From positions 1 to 64,000 of the forward strand of contig NZ_MSQB01000014.1 in NCBI RefSeq assembly GCF_002149965.1: a DNA stretch of 64,000 nt. Reading direction: 5' to 3'. The stretch's first letter is position 1. Each line of letters begins with the position of its first letter. The notes beneath the pieces are model-generated. The model saw nothing but the letters and a program-made list of their open reading frames with translations. It made no database searches and was not told the origin of the DNA. Source of the stretch: Novosphingobium panipatense. GTDB lineage: Bacteria; Pseudomonadota; Alphaproteobacteria; Sphingomonadales; Sphingomonadaceae. Below, piece after piece: positions 9,405 through 17,862 of this stretch. The translations under genes and the position numbers were made by a program.

Positions 9405-10982
9405 ATGTCTGAGAGCGAGGCGCGGCAGGCCCTGGCACAAGGCGACGTGCCCGGTGCCGTCGCTGCGGCGAAAAGGTTGATCGAAAGCAGCCCGGAAGGG
9501 CCGGAGGGCTACTTCCTGCTCGGCATGGCAGCGGCGGAGGGCGGTCATGTGGCAAAGGCGATACCGCTGATCGAAGCCGCCGCCGCGCGTGGCGGCAAGG
9601 CCGATCATCTCGCCCAGCTGGCCCGGCTACTGGTCCTTGTGCGCCGCGATGGCGAAGCGGCCGCCGCTGCGCGCGAGGCCATGGTCCGCGAACCGACGGA
9701 CGCCCTGACGTTCGACACGATCGGCTGCGTACTGGCGCGGATCGGCGATCACGAAGGATCGCTGGCCCCTTTTGCCGCGGCTGTCGCGGGCGAGCCGGAG
9801 AACACCGAATATCGCTACAACCTTGCGGCAGCGAGCGCCTTTACCGGCAGGGTCGAAGAGGCGCGCCAGCATTACGAGACGATCCTCTCGCAGGAGCCGG
9901 GCAATGCGCGCGTGCATTACGCGCTGGCGATCCTGTCGCGCCAGACCGCCGATGCCAATCATGTGGCAAGGTTGGAAACAGCCCTGGACAAGGTCGAGCA
10001 AGCGGGAGAAGCGCCCGGCGACGGGCTGCGCATCCGCTATGCCCTGGCCAAGGAACTGGAAGACCTGGGCGATACGGCGGCATCGCTGCGCCATCTCTCT
10101 GCCGCCAATCGCGCGCAGAAACAGGTCATCGGCTATGACTTCGCGCAGGACGAGGCGATATTCGATGCAATCGAGGCGCTGTTTGCCGATGCAGGTGGGG
10201 CTCTCGCCAAGGGCGCGGGGCGCAGAGGGACGGCGCCGATCTTTGTGGTCGGCATGCCGCGCACCGGCACCACGCTGGTCGACCGCATCCTGTCCTCGCA
10301 CAACGAAGTAGAGGCAGCAGGCGAGCTTCAGGCCATGCCGCTGGCGGTCAAGAAGCTGGCGGGAACGTCATCGCGGCGCGTTCTGGACGCCGATACCGTG
10401 CTGGCGAGCGCCGCCATCGATCCGGCCGCGCTCGGCGAGGTCTATCTGGCGCGCGCGGAAGTCCACCGTGGTCAGGGGCGGCCGCGTTTTACCGACAAGC
10501 TTCCGGCCAATTTCCTCTATATCGGCCACATCCTGCGCGCCTTGCCCGATGCGCGGGTGGTCTGTCTGCGGCGAGGGCCGCTGGACACGATCTGGAGCAA
10601 TTACAAGAACCTGTTCGCCAGCCAGTCGGCCTATTACGCCTATTCCTACGATCTCATGGACACGGCGCGCTATTATGCCCGCTTCGACCGGCTGATGGCA
10701 TTGTGGGAGCAGTTCTGGCCGGGAGCGGTCCTGCAACTGTCCTATGAGGGGCTGGTCGCCGATCAGGAAGCGCAGACGCGCAGGCTTCTGGCCCATTGTG
10801 GTTTGGACTGGGACCCGGCCTGCCTGTCGTTCCACGAGAATCGGTCGGCCGTGGCGACGCCGAGCGCCGCGCAAGTACGCCGCCCGCTCAACAGCGACGG
10901 GATCGGCAAGTGGCGCTCCTACGAAGAAGCTTTGGCACCCGCGCGGGCCTGGCTGGACGCGCAGGGTATTGCCGTGGAATAG
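9405..10982 (+). CDS. TPR-repeat sulfotransferase
   Basis: A 525-residue two-part protein. Residues 1-260 are alpha-helical tetratricopeptide-type repeats (for example around 36-62, 103-130 and 137-165). Residues 275-525 are a sulfotransferase domain with the PAPS 5'-phosphosulfate loop VVGMPRTGTTL at 281-291. A later Arg-rich segment (RVVCLRRGPLDTIWSNYKN) is in the position of the 3'-phosphate-binding motif. The family transfers sulfate from PAPS to a protein or glycan acceptor; the acceptor is not visible from sequence. No signal peptide, so cytoplasmic. It stands alone between a terminator and a convergent TonB receptor gene. ATG 9405 is chosen because the TPR region begins directly after it, though no strong ribosome site is seen. 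A small sulfotransferase-like gene occurs at 34.5 kb. Confidence 0.85.
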   Translation: MSESEARQALAQGDVPGAVAAAKRLIESSPEGPEGYFLLGMAAAEGGHVAKAIPLIEAAAARGGKADHLAQLARLLVLVRRDGEAAAAAREAMVREPTDALTFDTIGCVLARIGDHEGSLAPFAAAVAGEPENTEYRYNLAAASAFTGRVEEARQHYETILSQEPGNARVHYALAILSRQTADANHVARLETALDKVEQAGEAPGDGLRIRYALAKELEDLGDTAASLRHLSAANRAQKQVIGYDFAQDEAIFDAIEALFADAGGALAKGAGRRGTAPIFVVGMPRTGTTLVDRILSSHNEVEAAGELQAMPLAVKKLAGTSSRRVLDADTVLASAAIDPAALGEVYLARAEVHRGQGRPRFTDKLPANFLYIGHILRALPDARVVCLRRGPLDTIWSNYKNLFASQSAYYAYSYDLMDTARYYARFDRLMALWEQFWPGAVLQLSYEGLVADQEAQTRRLLAHCGLDWDPACLSFHENRSAVATPSAAQVRRPLNSDGIGKWRSYEEALAPARAWLDAQGIAVE

Positions 10983-10986
10983 CAGA

Positions 10987-11013
10987 CGCCGCCGCTCTTT
11001 TCGAACGGCGGCG
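10987..11013. terminator. Bidirectional hairpin between convergent genes
   Basis: An 8-bp GC stem (10987-10994 with 11006-11013) with an 11-nt loop lies between the stop codons of the sulfotransferase (plus) and the TonB receptor (minus). A pyrimidine-rich tail ending in TTTTT follows on the plus strand. Confidence 0.65.
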
Positions 11014-11058
11014 CCTTCCTCCCTGTTTTTGACCTGTTTCTAGTCAGTACGTTTCAGA

Positions 11059-13470
11059 TCAGTACTTGATCCGCGCCTCGACGCCGACGGTGCGCGGCGA
11101 GATCACGGTCTGGCGGTAATAGCGCACGGCCACACCGTCGTTTACACCGATGCGCGAACGGTCCTGACCTACCGAGGCGATGGCGTACTTGTCGAAGATG
11201 TTGTTCGCGAAGAGGCTGACGCTGTACTTGTCGGTCTCGTAAGTCAGGCTGGCGCGGTGGAGGACGTAGCTGGGGATCTTGTCGCCGTAGCCGCGATCCC
11301 AGCCGATGCGCGATACCACGTTGCCGCGGTAGGTCGCCGTCCAGTTGGCACTGACCGTGCCTTCGCCCACGGGAACCGTGTAAGTCGCGCCGAGACTGCC
11401 CGAGTTCTTGGCCGAGCCCGGCAGGCGATCGCCGTCGAGAGCGTCGAGCTGGGTGAACTTCGGCCGACCGTCATAGTCGTTCGGCGTGGTGCGGATCGTG
11501 ATGATGCCCGGGACGTCTTCGGTCAGCTTGGCGTCGGTGTAGGAATAGCTGCCCTGGATCGCCAGTGCCGGTACCGGCTTGAACTGGAACGAGGTTTCGA
11601 AGCCCTGCGACTTGGCGGAGCCGCCGTTCACGGTGATCCCGGTCACGCCGTAGTAAGTGGCCGAGTCCACCTGGATACCGTCCCACTTGATGTGGAAGAC
11701 ATCGAAGTTGAACGCCAGTTTGCGATCGAACAACTGCATGCGAATACCGATTTCGGCATTCTTGGTCTTGTCCGGGCCGTATTGGACCTCGTTCGGCAGG
11801 GCGCAGGCGTTCTGCTGGTCGGCCGGAACGGGATCGGGGCAGGGGGCAACGCGGTTCGGGCCGCCGATGCGGTAACCCTTGCTGTAGGTGCCGTAGATCA
11901 TCAGGTCCGGGGTGAAGTTGTACGACGTGTTGAGCTTCCACACCCAGCCGTCCTTCTTGGCCTTGCCGCCCGCCGGATCGACGTCATAGGGGCTCAGCGG
12001 ATCGCCCAGCAGCGGCAGCACCAGCGCGCCCTGGACGTCGGAGGTGTACTTGAAGTAGCGGGCGCCGCCGGTGACCTGCCATTCCGGCGTGATCTTCAGC
12101 GTCCCTTCGCCGAAGATCGCCTTTTCGGTGACCTTGGACTTGGTATAGCTGACATATTCGAGATCGTCGGGGTTACCGGTTACGCCGTAGAAGTCCGAGA
12201 GGCCCGGTGTGTGTTCGGCGTAGTCGTTGTGATACTTCTGCCGGTTGTAGAACCCGCCGAGCACCCAGTTGAACGGGCCGCCGTGGCGCGAAACCAGTCG
12301 AATCTCCTGGTTGAACTGCTTGCGCCGCCCGTCGCTTTCGTTCCAGCTGGAGAAGGCGGGGAACAGTTCGTAGTCATAGTCGAGGTCGAGCAGCAGGTCG
12401 GTATTGTCGGCCTGCGAGCGGGTGCGCACGTTGGTATAGGCCGTGGTGGAAACCAGATCGACGATATCGGCGATGTTGGCGTCGATTTCCATGCTGGCCA
12501 GATGGGCGCGGCGGTTCACCGGTTCTTCGTAGCGGCTGGCGTTCTGATACTTGCCCGTGCCCATCACGCCCGCGCTGTTGGACTGGGCGCCGTCGGTCTT
12601 GGTGCGCTGGAACGCGTAAGTGAAGATCGCCTTGAGGTCTTCGGTGGTCTGGAGCAGCAACTGGTTGCGCGTGGTGAACGTGCGCTCGAAGTTCATGTCC
12701 TTGCGGCGGCGCAGGTTCTCGGCGAATTCCTCGCGGGTCACGCCGTCGGTGCCGCCCGGCTGGGGCAGCGAGACGCCTGGCGTCTGGAGCAGCAGCGGGT
12801 AGTCGATGAAGCCCGGGTCGTAGTAGTAACCGGTGGCGGAACGGAATGCCACGTGATCGCGCACCAGCGGAATGTTGATCATGCCGTCGGCCTGGTATCC
12901 GAAGTTGTCGGAGTGGCCCTTGGCATAGAGGCGTCCGTGCCCTTCGGCTTCCCAGGCGTCGGTATTGGGGCGATTGGGAATGTAGCGGATGGCGCCGGCC
13001 AGCGTCCCCAGGCCGTAGAGCGTGCCCTGCGGTCCGAGCAGCGTTTCGACGCGGGCGATGTCCAGCAGCTTGAAGTCGTAGTAGAGCGGAACTTCGCCGA
13101 GATAGATGCCGAGCGAGTCATCGTAGTTGAGGCCGCCGGAATCCACATCCGATGCGTTCAGCCCGCGCAGCACGATCGAGCCGGTGGAACCCGGTCCCGT
13201 GTCCGAAATGGTGAGGCCGGGCGTGAAATCGGCCAGGTCGCGCACGTCGTCGATGCGCTGGCGATTGAGTTCCTCGGCGCCGATGGCGGAGATGTTTATC
13301 GGCGTATCCATGATCGTCGTGGCGCGGCGCGTGCCGGTGACGACGATGGCGTCGCCCGTCTGCTCGGCAACCGCGGAGGCATCCTGCGCCAGTGCCGGCA
13401 TCGTGCCCAGAGTGCCGGTGAATATCGTCGCGGACAGCAGAACTGCCCTCAATTTCGCGCGATCTGTCAT
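11059..13470 (-). CDS. TonB-dependent outer membrane receptor
   Basis: An 803-residue protein with an N-terminal signal peptide (about 1-28, ending PALAQD) and then a plug domain with DAIVVTGTRR near residues 40-48. The plug continues with RDLADFTPGLTISDTGPGSTGSIVLRG-type sequence and the VETLLGPQGTLYG segment typical of plugs. The C-terminal two thirds is a beta-barrel ending in ...VEARIKY. The family imports substrates across the outer membrane using TonB/ExbBD energy; the ligand cannot be read from sequence. It neighbours the membrane hydroxylase and guanidine/urea-type genes, so it may import the substrate of that pathway, but none of the shared operator sites lies in its upstream region (13471-13643). 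The start is ATG 13470 behind AGGGAAG. Confidence 0.93.
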   Translation of the reverse strand: MTDRAKLRAVLLSATIFTGTLGTMPALAQDASAVAEQTGDAIVVTGTRRATTIMDTPINISAIGAEELNRQRIDDVRDLADFTPGLTISDTGPGSTGSIVLRGLNASDVDSGGLNYDDSLGIYLGEVPLYYDFKLLDIARVETLLGPQGTLYGLGTLAGAIRYIPNRPNTDAWEAEGHGRLYAKGHSDNFGYQADGMINIPLVRDHVAFRSATGYYYDPGFIDYPLLLQTPGVSLPQPGGTDGVTREEFAENLRRRKDMNFERTFTTRNQLLLQTTEDLKAIFTYAFQRTKTDGAQSNSAGVMGTGKYQNASRYEEPVNRRAHLASMEIDANIADIVDLVSTTAYTNVRTRSQADNTDLLLDLDYDYELFPAFSSWNESDGRRKQFNQEIRLVSRHGGPFNWVLGGFYNRQKYHNDYAEHTPGLSDFYGVTGNPDDLEYVSYTKSKVTEKAIFGEGTLKITPEWQVTGGARYFKYTSDVQGALVLPLLGDPLSPYDVDPAGGKAKKDGWVWKLNTSYNFTPDLMIYGTYSKGYRIGGPNRVAPCPDPVPADQQNACALPNEVQYGPDKTKNAEIGIRMQLFDRKLAFNFDVFHIKWDGIQVDSATYYGVTGITVNGGSAKSQGFETSFQFKPVPALAIQGSYSYTDAKLTEDVPGIITIRTTPNDYDGRPKFTQLDALDGDRLPGSAKNSGSLGATYTVPVGEGTVSANWTATYRGNVVSRIGWDRGYGDKIPSYVLHRASLTYETDKYSVSLFANNIFDKYAIASVGQDRSRIGVNDGVAVRYYRQTVISPRTVGVEARIKY

Positions 13471-13643
13471 GTTGCTTCCCTGTCCTTGGTCTGAGGCTCC
13501 CGCGTCCGGCCTGCCTGCGCCGGATCTTCTGGGAGACAGTTTTTTGTATGACGACCGGCCATCTTCGCGGATGTTGTGCCGGTGCGCCTCTCTCTTGTCC
13601 GATCATGCCTGCGGGGTGATCGGGTATCTCGTTCGCTGCGCGC

Positions 13644-14600
13644 TCAGTTGATCGCCTGGATCGAAGCGTCCCGCCCAGCGCGCTTGCGTTCCCGAACCCG
13701 GGCTATCGCGGGCTGGAAGGGGAACAGGAACTGCTCCCGGATCGACAGCCGCCTGAGATCGTCCTGTCCCACCACGCTCGCTTCCCCTTCGCGATAGGTT
13801 CCGAACAGGCGGTCGAGGAGGATCAGCGAATTGGCGTAGTTGCAGCGTGTGCTTTCGTAGTCCGTGGAATGGTGCAGGCTGTGGTGCCGGATCGTCGTGA
13901 AGATCAGCGAATAGAACTTCGGCGGGTCGGCGCGCAGGTTTGCATGGGCGAATGTGGAGACCGCGCTCAGGATGTTCAATCCGCAGAATACGGCGGCTGG
14001 CGGCAGATCGAACAGTGCGAGCAGGCTCAGGCTGATCAGAAACAGTTCGATCGGATTGCCGACGTAACCTTTCGCGGCATTGAGCTGGGTGATGTGGTGG
14101 TGCGGTGCATGGGTCAGCCAGAAGGGCGTGGAATTGTGCATCAGGCGATGCATCCAGTATTGCCCGAATTCGATGACCAGGATCACCATGGCGACTTGCA
14201 AGAGGAACGGCAGGTGCATCGCCCATTCGGTGGAGATGCCGAGCGAGGCCTTGGCCGCCTTCAGCGGGTCTTCGGCGAGCTTCATCGAGGCCCAGGATAT
14301 CGCCGTTGCGCCCAGGACCACATAGAACAGGTCGGTAAGGAACTCGCGCCGGTTCATGCGCCAGCCTACGTGGCGTTCGTTGAGCCATTCCAATCCCAGC
14401 ACGCTGAGTGTGATCAGCGAGGACACGGCGATCAGCGTCCACGGCGCTTCGACCAGCCACTTGGGGGAAAGTCCCCAGAACGCGGCGATGGCGACGAGAT
14501 AGGCGGCAGGGATCAGGTCCCAGAGCCGCTGCGACATGTTCGAGACCGGCTGCGTCCTGGCGCCCGAGAGAACCGTACAGGAGATTGGCAGTTGTTCCAT
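13644..14600 (-). CDS. Sterol desaturase / fatty acid hydroxylase superfamily membrane enzyme (copy 1)
   Basis: A 318-residue integral membrane protein with about four hydrophobic segments and the His clusters of this di-iron superfamily: H151xxxH155, H164xxHHH169, H219 and H239HxxHH244. These should bind the di-iron centre for O2-dependent hydroxylation or desaturation of a lipophilic substrate. ATG 14600 is used, not a start 30 codons upstream, because GGAGGGG lies just ahead of it and the upstream extension is charged and unlike the family. An operator-like repeat (14698-14725) lies about 98 bp upstream, suggesting co-regulation with the MBL operon and the ABC importer. A paralogue is at 31.4 kb. 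The substrate is unknown. Confidence 0.88.
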   Translation of the reverse strand: MEQLPISCTVLSGARTQPVSNMSQRLWDLIPAAYLVAIAAFWGLSPKWLVEAPWTLIAVSSLITLSVLGLEWLNERHVGWRMNRREFLTDLFYVVLGATAISWASMKLAEDPLKAAKASLGISTEWAMHLPFLLQVAMVILVIEFGQYWMHRLMHNSTPFWLTHAPHHHITQLNAAKGYVGNPIELFLISLSLLALFDLPPAAVFCGLNILSAVSTFAHANLRADPPKFYSLIFTTIRHHSLHHSTDYESTRCNYANSLILLDRLFGTYREGEASVVGQDDLRRLSIREQFLFPFQPAIARVRERKRAGRDASIQAIN

Positions 14601-14697
14601 CGAAAACCCCCCTCCAGGCCGGTGGACCGGCCTGTTGCTACAGTTTCTCTCTCCCGGATTTTCATCGCTCTGCCAGGCGACTTGATACACGGTATGG

Positions 14698-14725
14698 ATA
14701 TTACATTTCGCGTCAAGAGTATTAA
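14698..14725 (-). promoter_or_regulatory. Operator-like site A upstream of the membrane hydroxylase
   Basis: Two AT-rich 7-mers, ATATTAC (14698-14704) and GTATTAA (14719-14725), are separated by exactly 14 bp. On the minus strand, TTGACG starts at the third base of the spacer. TACCGT follows 16 bp further on, resembling -35 and -10 elements for the hydroxylase gene. The right half-site differs by one base from the inverted-repeat consensus GTAATA. See sites B, C and D. Confidence 0.65.
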
Positions 14726-14878
14726 TTTACCAAGTTCCGGCATTCGTCGCAATCGCTTGGCAATGCTGGAATTCTGCGGGCTTCGGGATGCCGTTCGGGC
14801 ACCAAAATCCCGGGAAAAGCGGCAGCATTGTGTGCCGAAATGATCATCCGGGCCAAAACCCGATTCGCCGCGGCATGG

Positions 14879-15892
14879 CTATTCATAGCGATAGGGGTTG
14901 CGATCGATCGTCGTCGTTCCGCGCGTCTGGTTGCAGAGGAACACGGTTCCCGTGAAGTAGATGCCCGGCTGCGTGATCTTCTGTGCGTGGGAGAAAGCCT
15001 CCCGTAACTGATCGACCGTCATCTCCACGGGAGCTTCCTCGGGTTGCCAGGTCATGCCGTAGGCATAATCCTGCCCGTCCTTGCTGATCTCCACATGGCA
15101 GCCCATGACATGCGTGACCGGGTGGGTATCGCAGAAGTCGATCAGTCGTTTCATGCTGTCGAACCACGGTTGCCAGAAACTGATGTAGCAGCGGCCGCGG
15201 TAGAACATGTCGCCGGTGTAGAGGATCTGGGTATAGCTGTCGTAATAGGCGAATTCGGACACGACATGGCCGGGCGATCCCCAGATCAGGATCTCGCGTC
15301 CGCCCAGGTCCAGGGTGACGCGCTCTTCGGGATAGTTGCGCATGCCCCAGAATCCGACCATTTCCTCATGGGTCAGGCCCATGCAGCGCGTATTCGGCCG
15401 GTCGGCAAACTGGTTGGTGGCGGCGTAATGATCGGCATGAAGGTGGGTGAAGGCGACCAGCAGTTCCAGACTGGCGGGATCGCGCCCGTTGCGGCGGCAC
15501 CATTCGTCGATGCACTGGTCGACGACGGCGCGGTAGTCGCAGTCGTTTCGCAGTTGTACATAGCCTTCGTCGAGCAGCAGAACCCGGTCGTTACCGAAGT
15601 AGAGCGGCGCGAAGGGCGCCTCGTAGCTGTAGGCCTTGTTCTGGCGCAGGATCGCCGTATGCGGGTTGTACCAGTGGACCTGAACCGGCGGGTCGGTATT
15701 GTCCATGCAGGACGAGGAGCCGCAGATCCAGCGCTTCGGGAAGGCTCCGGCGGCGGGAAGGTTGCTGCGAAAATCGATCGGCGCCGGACGCGTCGCTGCG
15801 GAGGCGGCATCGGTTGCCGCCGTGAATGCCGCCCCGGTCAGGGGGACGGCCGCGACAGCGGCATTATGGGCAAGGAACGTGCGGCGATCCAT
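14879..15892 (-). CDS. Secreted metallo-beta-lactamase-fold hydrolase, intact metal site
   Basis: A 337-residue protein with a Tat-like N-terminus (MDRRTFLAHNAAVAAVPLTG), so probably exported folded to the periplasm. The MBL metal ligands are visible: T-H150-L-H152-A-D154-H155, then PGHV, TGDMFYRG (bridging Asp) and GCHVE. The family includes hydrolases of lactones, thioesters, sulfate or phosphate esters and beta-lactams; the substrate cannot be assigned. It ends 278 bp before the membrane hydroxylase start. It follows, on the same strand and after 39 bp, a homologous protein lacking the HxHxDH motif. The two are likely co-transcribed from the promoter overlapping site B. Confidence 0.85.
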   Translation of the reverse strand: MDRRTFLAHNAAVAAVPLTGAAFTAATDAASAATRPAPIDFRSNLPAAGAFPKRWICGSSSCMDNTDPPVQVHWYNPHTAILRQNKAYSYEAPFAPLYFGNDRVLLLDEGYVQLRNDCDYRAVVDQCIDEWCRRNGRDPASLELLVAFTHLHADHYAATNQFADRPNTRCMGLTHEEMVGFWGMRNYPEERVTLDLGGREILIWGSPGHVVSEFAYYDSYTQILYTGDMFYRGRCYISFWQPWFDSMKRLIDFCDTHPVTHVMGCHVEISKDGQDYAYGMTWQPEEAPVEMTVDQLREAFSHAQKITQPGIYFTGTVFLCNQTRGTTTIDRNPYRYE

Positions 15893-15931
15893 GGCGAAGT
15901 TCCTCAGTATTTGAACACGTATTCGAAGAGG

Positions 15932-17014
15932 TCAGAACGGGTGGGGCGCGTCGATATTCGGCACCCCTTCCGGCCAGACTTTGGTCCGCTGGTCGGGGCT
16001 GACGCCGTTGAACAGCACGAAGTCCGGCCTGATCAGCATCATGTCCTTGCCCTGCACCGCGCGCGCATGGACGATCGCCTCGTCGATCAGCTCGGGCGTC
16101 ATTTCCAGCACGCGCTCGTAGGGCTTGTAGGTGGCGAAGCGCGGGTAATACTTGCCCGGCACGAACATCATCTCGACATGGCCGCCGAGCAGCCATTTGA
16201 TCGGCTTGGCGGCGGCGAAGGCCTTGAGGCGCTCCAGCGAGGAGAGGAAATCGCGGTCGTTGCCGATATTGATCTTGCCGGGGAACAGGAGATCGCCGGT
16301 GAAGAGGAAATCGCAGTAGGGATCGTAGAAGCTGACGCCGTCCTTGTGCGTGCCGGGCGTGGGTATCACCTCGATCACCCGGTCGCCCAGATCGATGCGG
16401 CTCGTGCCCGAGGGCCAGGTGCCGCCGAGTCCGTAGAACTGCTTCATCACCGCGAGCGGCTTCGGCACGATCGTGGTGCCTGGGCGTCCGGCGAACTGCA
16501 CCAGCCCCTGGTTCTGCGCGATATCCTCGCCTGAGGTCAGGGCCACGGTGAGCGGTATGGAGGCGCGTCCACGCGCCTGGCACCAGCGCGCGACGATCGC
16601 GTCCACGGTTTCGCGCAGCGGGTAGTGCCGGGCATCGGCGGTGGCGCCGGTGTCGATCAGCAGCGCGCCCTTGTTGCCGAACAGCAGGTAGGTGAAGGGC
16701 GCTTCCCAGTGGACGCAGACATTCTGGCGCAGGACGAAAGTGTCTTCGTTGTACTGCACGATCTGTACGCGCGGATCGCGGTTCCTGGCGGCGATATTGG
16801 AGCCGTAAGTCCAGCGGAAGGCGAGATTTCCGGGCGCGGGACCATCGCAGGCATAGTCATGGACGACCGGCTTTCCGGGATGGAGCGGCACCACGCTACT
16901 GGTGTTGCGCACGCCGGGCGGGTTGTAGCCTGCTGCGATGTTTCCGTTCGGATAATAGGGCCGCGGCGGCGGCTTGGCGGCAGGCGTAGGACTGCTTGCT
17001 GAATCTTGCGTCAC
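15932..17014 (-). CDS. MBL-fold protein with lost HxHxDH metal motif (probable pseudoenzyme)
   Basis: About 360 residues, homologous along its length to the following gene: the shared block VLRQN...EAPF, the strand LLIDTG, TGDLLFPG and GGHVE are recognisable. Where the partner has THLHADHYAATNQF, this protein has TSGEDIAQNQGLVQF, so all residues of the HxHxDH motif are gone; PGH has become PGTHKDG. It could be a regulatory or scaffold partner, or use a different metal site. No signal peptide is seen, so it may be cytoplasmic while its partner is exported. GTG 17014 is chosen for the GGGGAA just upstream; an in-frame TTG at 17026 is an alternative. It is first gene of a minus-strand operon divergent from the RHH regulator. 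Confidence 0.8.
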   Translation of the reverse strand: MTQDSASSPTPAAKPPPRPYYPNGNIAAGYNPPGVRNTSSVVPLHPGKPVVHDYACDGPAPGNLAFRWTYGSNIAARNRDPRVQIVQYNEDTFVLRQNVCVHWEAPFTYLLFGNKGALLIDTGATADARHYPLRETVDAIVARWCQARGRASIPLTVALTSGEDIAQNQGLVQFAGRPGTTIVPKPLAVMKQFYGLGGTWPSGTSRIDLGDRVIEVIPTPGTHKDGVSFYDPYCDFLFTGDLLFPGKINIGNDRDFLSSLERLKAFAAAKPIKWLLGGHVEMMFVPGKYYPRFATYKPYERVLEMTPELIDEAIVHARAVQGKDMMLIRPDFVLFNGVSPDQRTKVWPEGVPNIDAPHPF

Positions 17015-17056
17015 GGCGTTCCCCAACCTGCCCGCTCTATGGTCGATACGGTATCG

Positions 17057-17084
17057 GTAATACGATTCGTTGCAATGGTAATAA
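17057..17084. promoter_or_regulatory. Operator-like site B in the divergent promoter region
   Basis: GTAATAC (17057-17063) and GTAATAA (17078-17084) with a 14-bp spacer lie between the MBL operon (minus) and RHH regulator 1 (plus). On the minus strand TTGCAA begins at the third spacer base and TACCGT lies 16 bp further on, the same arrangement as site A. The left half differs by one base from the consensus TATTAC. Confidence 0.65.
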
Positions 17085-17209
17085 AATGATGGGCGTCATC
17101 GACAGGGTTTATGAGGTGGCCGCGCCTCTGGACGGATGCTCCGGCGCCCGGTAGGCAGGGAGGCGATGTACCGCATGACGATCGAGATCACGGCCGAAGG
17201 GAATGCAGC

Positions 17210-17716
17210 GTGAGCAGCGACGCCGCCAATTTGGCCCGGCTCAGCATGAGCCTTCCCGCTGACCTGTTCCGCCAGCTCGATACCATGGTGGAAGAGCGCG
17301 GATTGCCTTCGCGTTCGCAGCTGATAGCCGAACTGATCCGTCATGCCCTGGCCGAGCATGAGGCGCTGACCCGGCCCGAGGAGATGCTGGCGGGTACGAT
17401 CACCCTCGTCTATCGCGGAGATCGCGGGCGGGTGCGTCAGCAACTGGCGCAGAGCCAGGCGGAATACCTGAAGGAAGTGATCTCTTCGCAGCATGTTTTC
17501 CTGGAGGACGACCAGTCGCTGGAAGTGCTGCTGGTGCAGGGCCCGGCCGCCTGTCTCAAGGAATTGTGCGACGCCTTGCGGGCGATCCGCGGGGTTCATC
17601 AGCTCGAACTGGTGACCACCACGGCGCTGCTGCCCCCGCTTCACGACAAGGAGCCTGTGAGGAAACCCGCGCGGCGTACGCGCAAGGCGCCTGCGGCAGG
17701 CGAAGCCGTCGCCTGA
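17210..17716 (+). CDS. NikR-like ribbon-helix-helix regulator 1, degenerate nickel site
   Basis: A 168-residue protein. Residues 8-50 form a ribbon-helix-helix (CopG/Arc/MetJ) DNA-binding domain (LARLSMSLPADLFRQLD, then a helix with RSQLIAELIRHAL). Residues 60-145 align with the ACT-like metal-binding domain of NikR. Against E. coli NikR ligands His76, His87, His89 and Cys95, this protein has Ala84, His95, Phe97 and Ser103, so only one of four remains. It is therefore unlikely to sense nickel in the canonical way. A basic tail (PARRTRKAP) follows. GTG 17210 is chosen because it has GAAGGGA upstream and matches the N-terminus of regulator 2; the frame is open further upstream. Site B precedes it and site C follows it. 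Confidence 0.85.
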   Translation: MSSDAANLARLSMSLPADLFRQLDTMVEERGLPSRSQLIAELIRHALAEHEALTRPEEMLAGTITLVYRGDRGRVRQQLAQSQAEYLKEVISSQHVFLEDDQSLEVLLVQGPAACLKELCDALRAIRGVHQLELVTTTALLPPLHDKEPVRKPARRTRKAPAAGEAVA

Positions 17717-17775
17717 ACGCCGCGCCTGAACGTCGCGGCCGCCGGACAGGCGTGCCGGATTGCTCTGCATCTATA

Positions 17776-17803
17776 GTATTACAGAATCTTCGACACGTAA
17801 TAT
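17776..17803 (+). promoter_or_regulatory. Operator-like site C upstream of the ABC importer operon
   Basis: An inverted repeat, GTATTAC (17776-17782) and GTAATAT (17797-17803), with a 14-bp spacer; the six-base cores TATTAC/GTAATA are perfectly inverted. It lies 60 bp after regulator 1 and 59 bp before the solute-binding-protein start. The span (28 bp) and half-site spacing equal those of the E. coli NikR operator, as expected for an RHH tetramer of this family. Confidence 0.7.
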
Positions 17804-17819
17804 TTTGTGATGGACAACG

Positions 17820-17851
17820 CTTTCGAATGCGGCAATGCTGCATTGCGAAAG
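17820..17851 (+). promoter_or_regulatory. Stem-loop(s) in the 5' leader of the ABC importer gene
   Basis: GCAATGC (17832-17838) and GCATTGC (17840-17846) form a 7-1-7 palindrome. Alternatively the flanking CTTTCG (17820-17825) plus AATGC pairs with GCATT plus CGAAAG (17846-17851) with one bulge. The two folds exclude each other and lie just upstream of the ribosome site at about 17848-17855. They could tune translation. No guanidine-I riboswitch motif was recognised. Confidence 0.4.
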
Positions 17852-17862
17852 GGGACCGAGTC

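Noticed and set aside
11257..13494. 745-codon plus-strand frame opposite the TonB receptor
   Set aside because: Antisense shadow of a clear receptor gene; low-complexity Val/Gly/Arg composition and no recognisable domain.
17717..17862. Guanidine-I riboswitch in the ABC importer leader
   Set aside because: The conserved sequence blocks of that RNA could not be found; the leader instead has an RHH-type operator and a different hairpin. A covariance search would be decisive.
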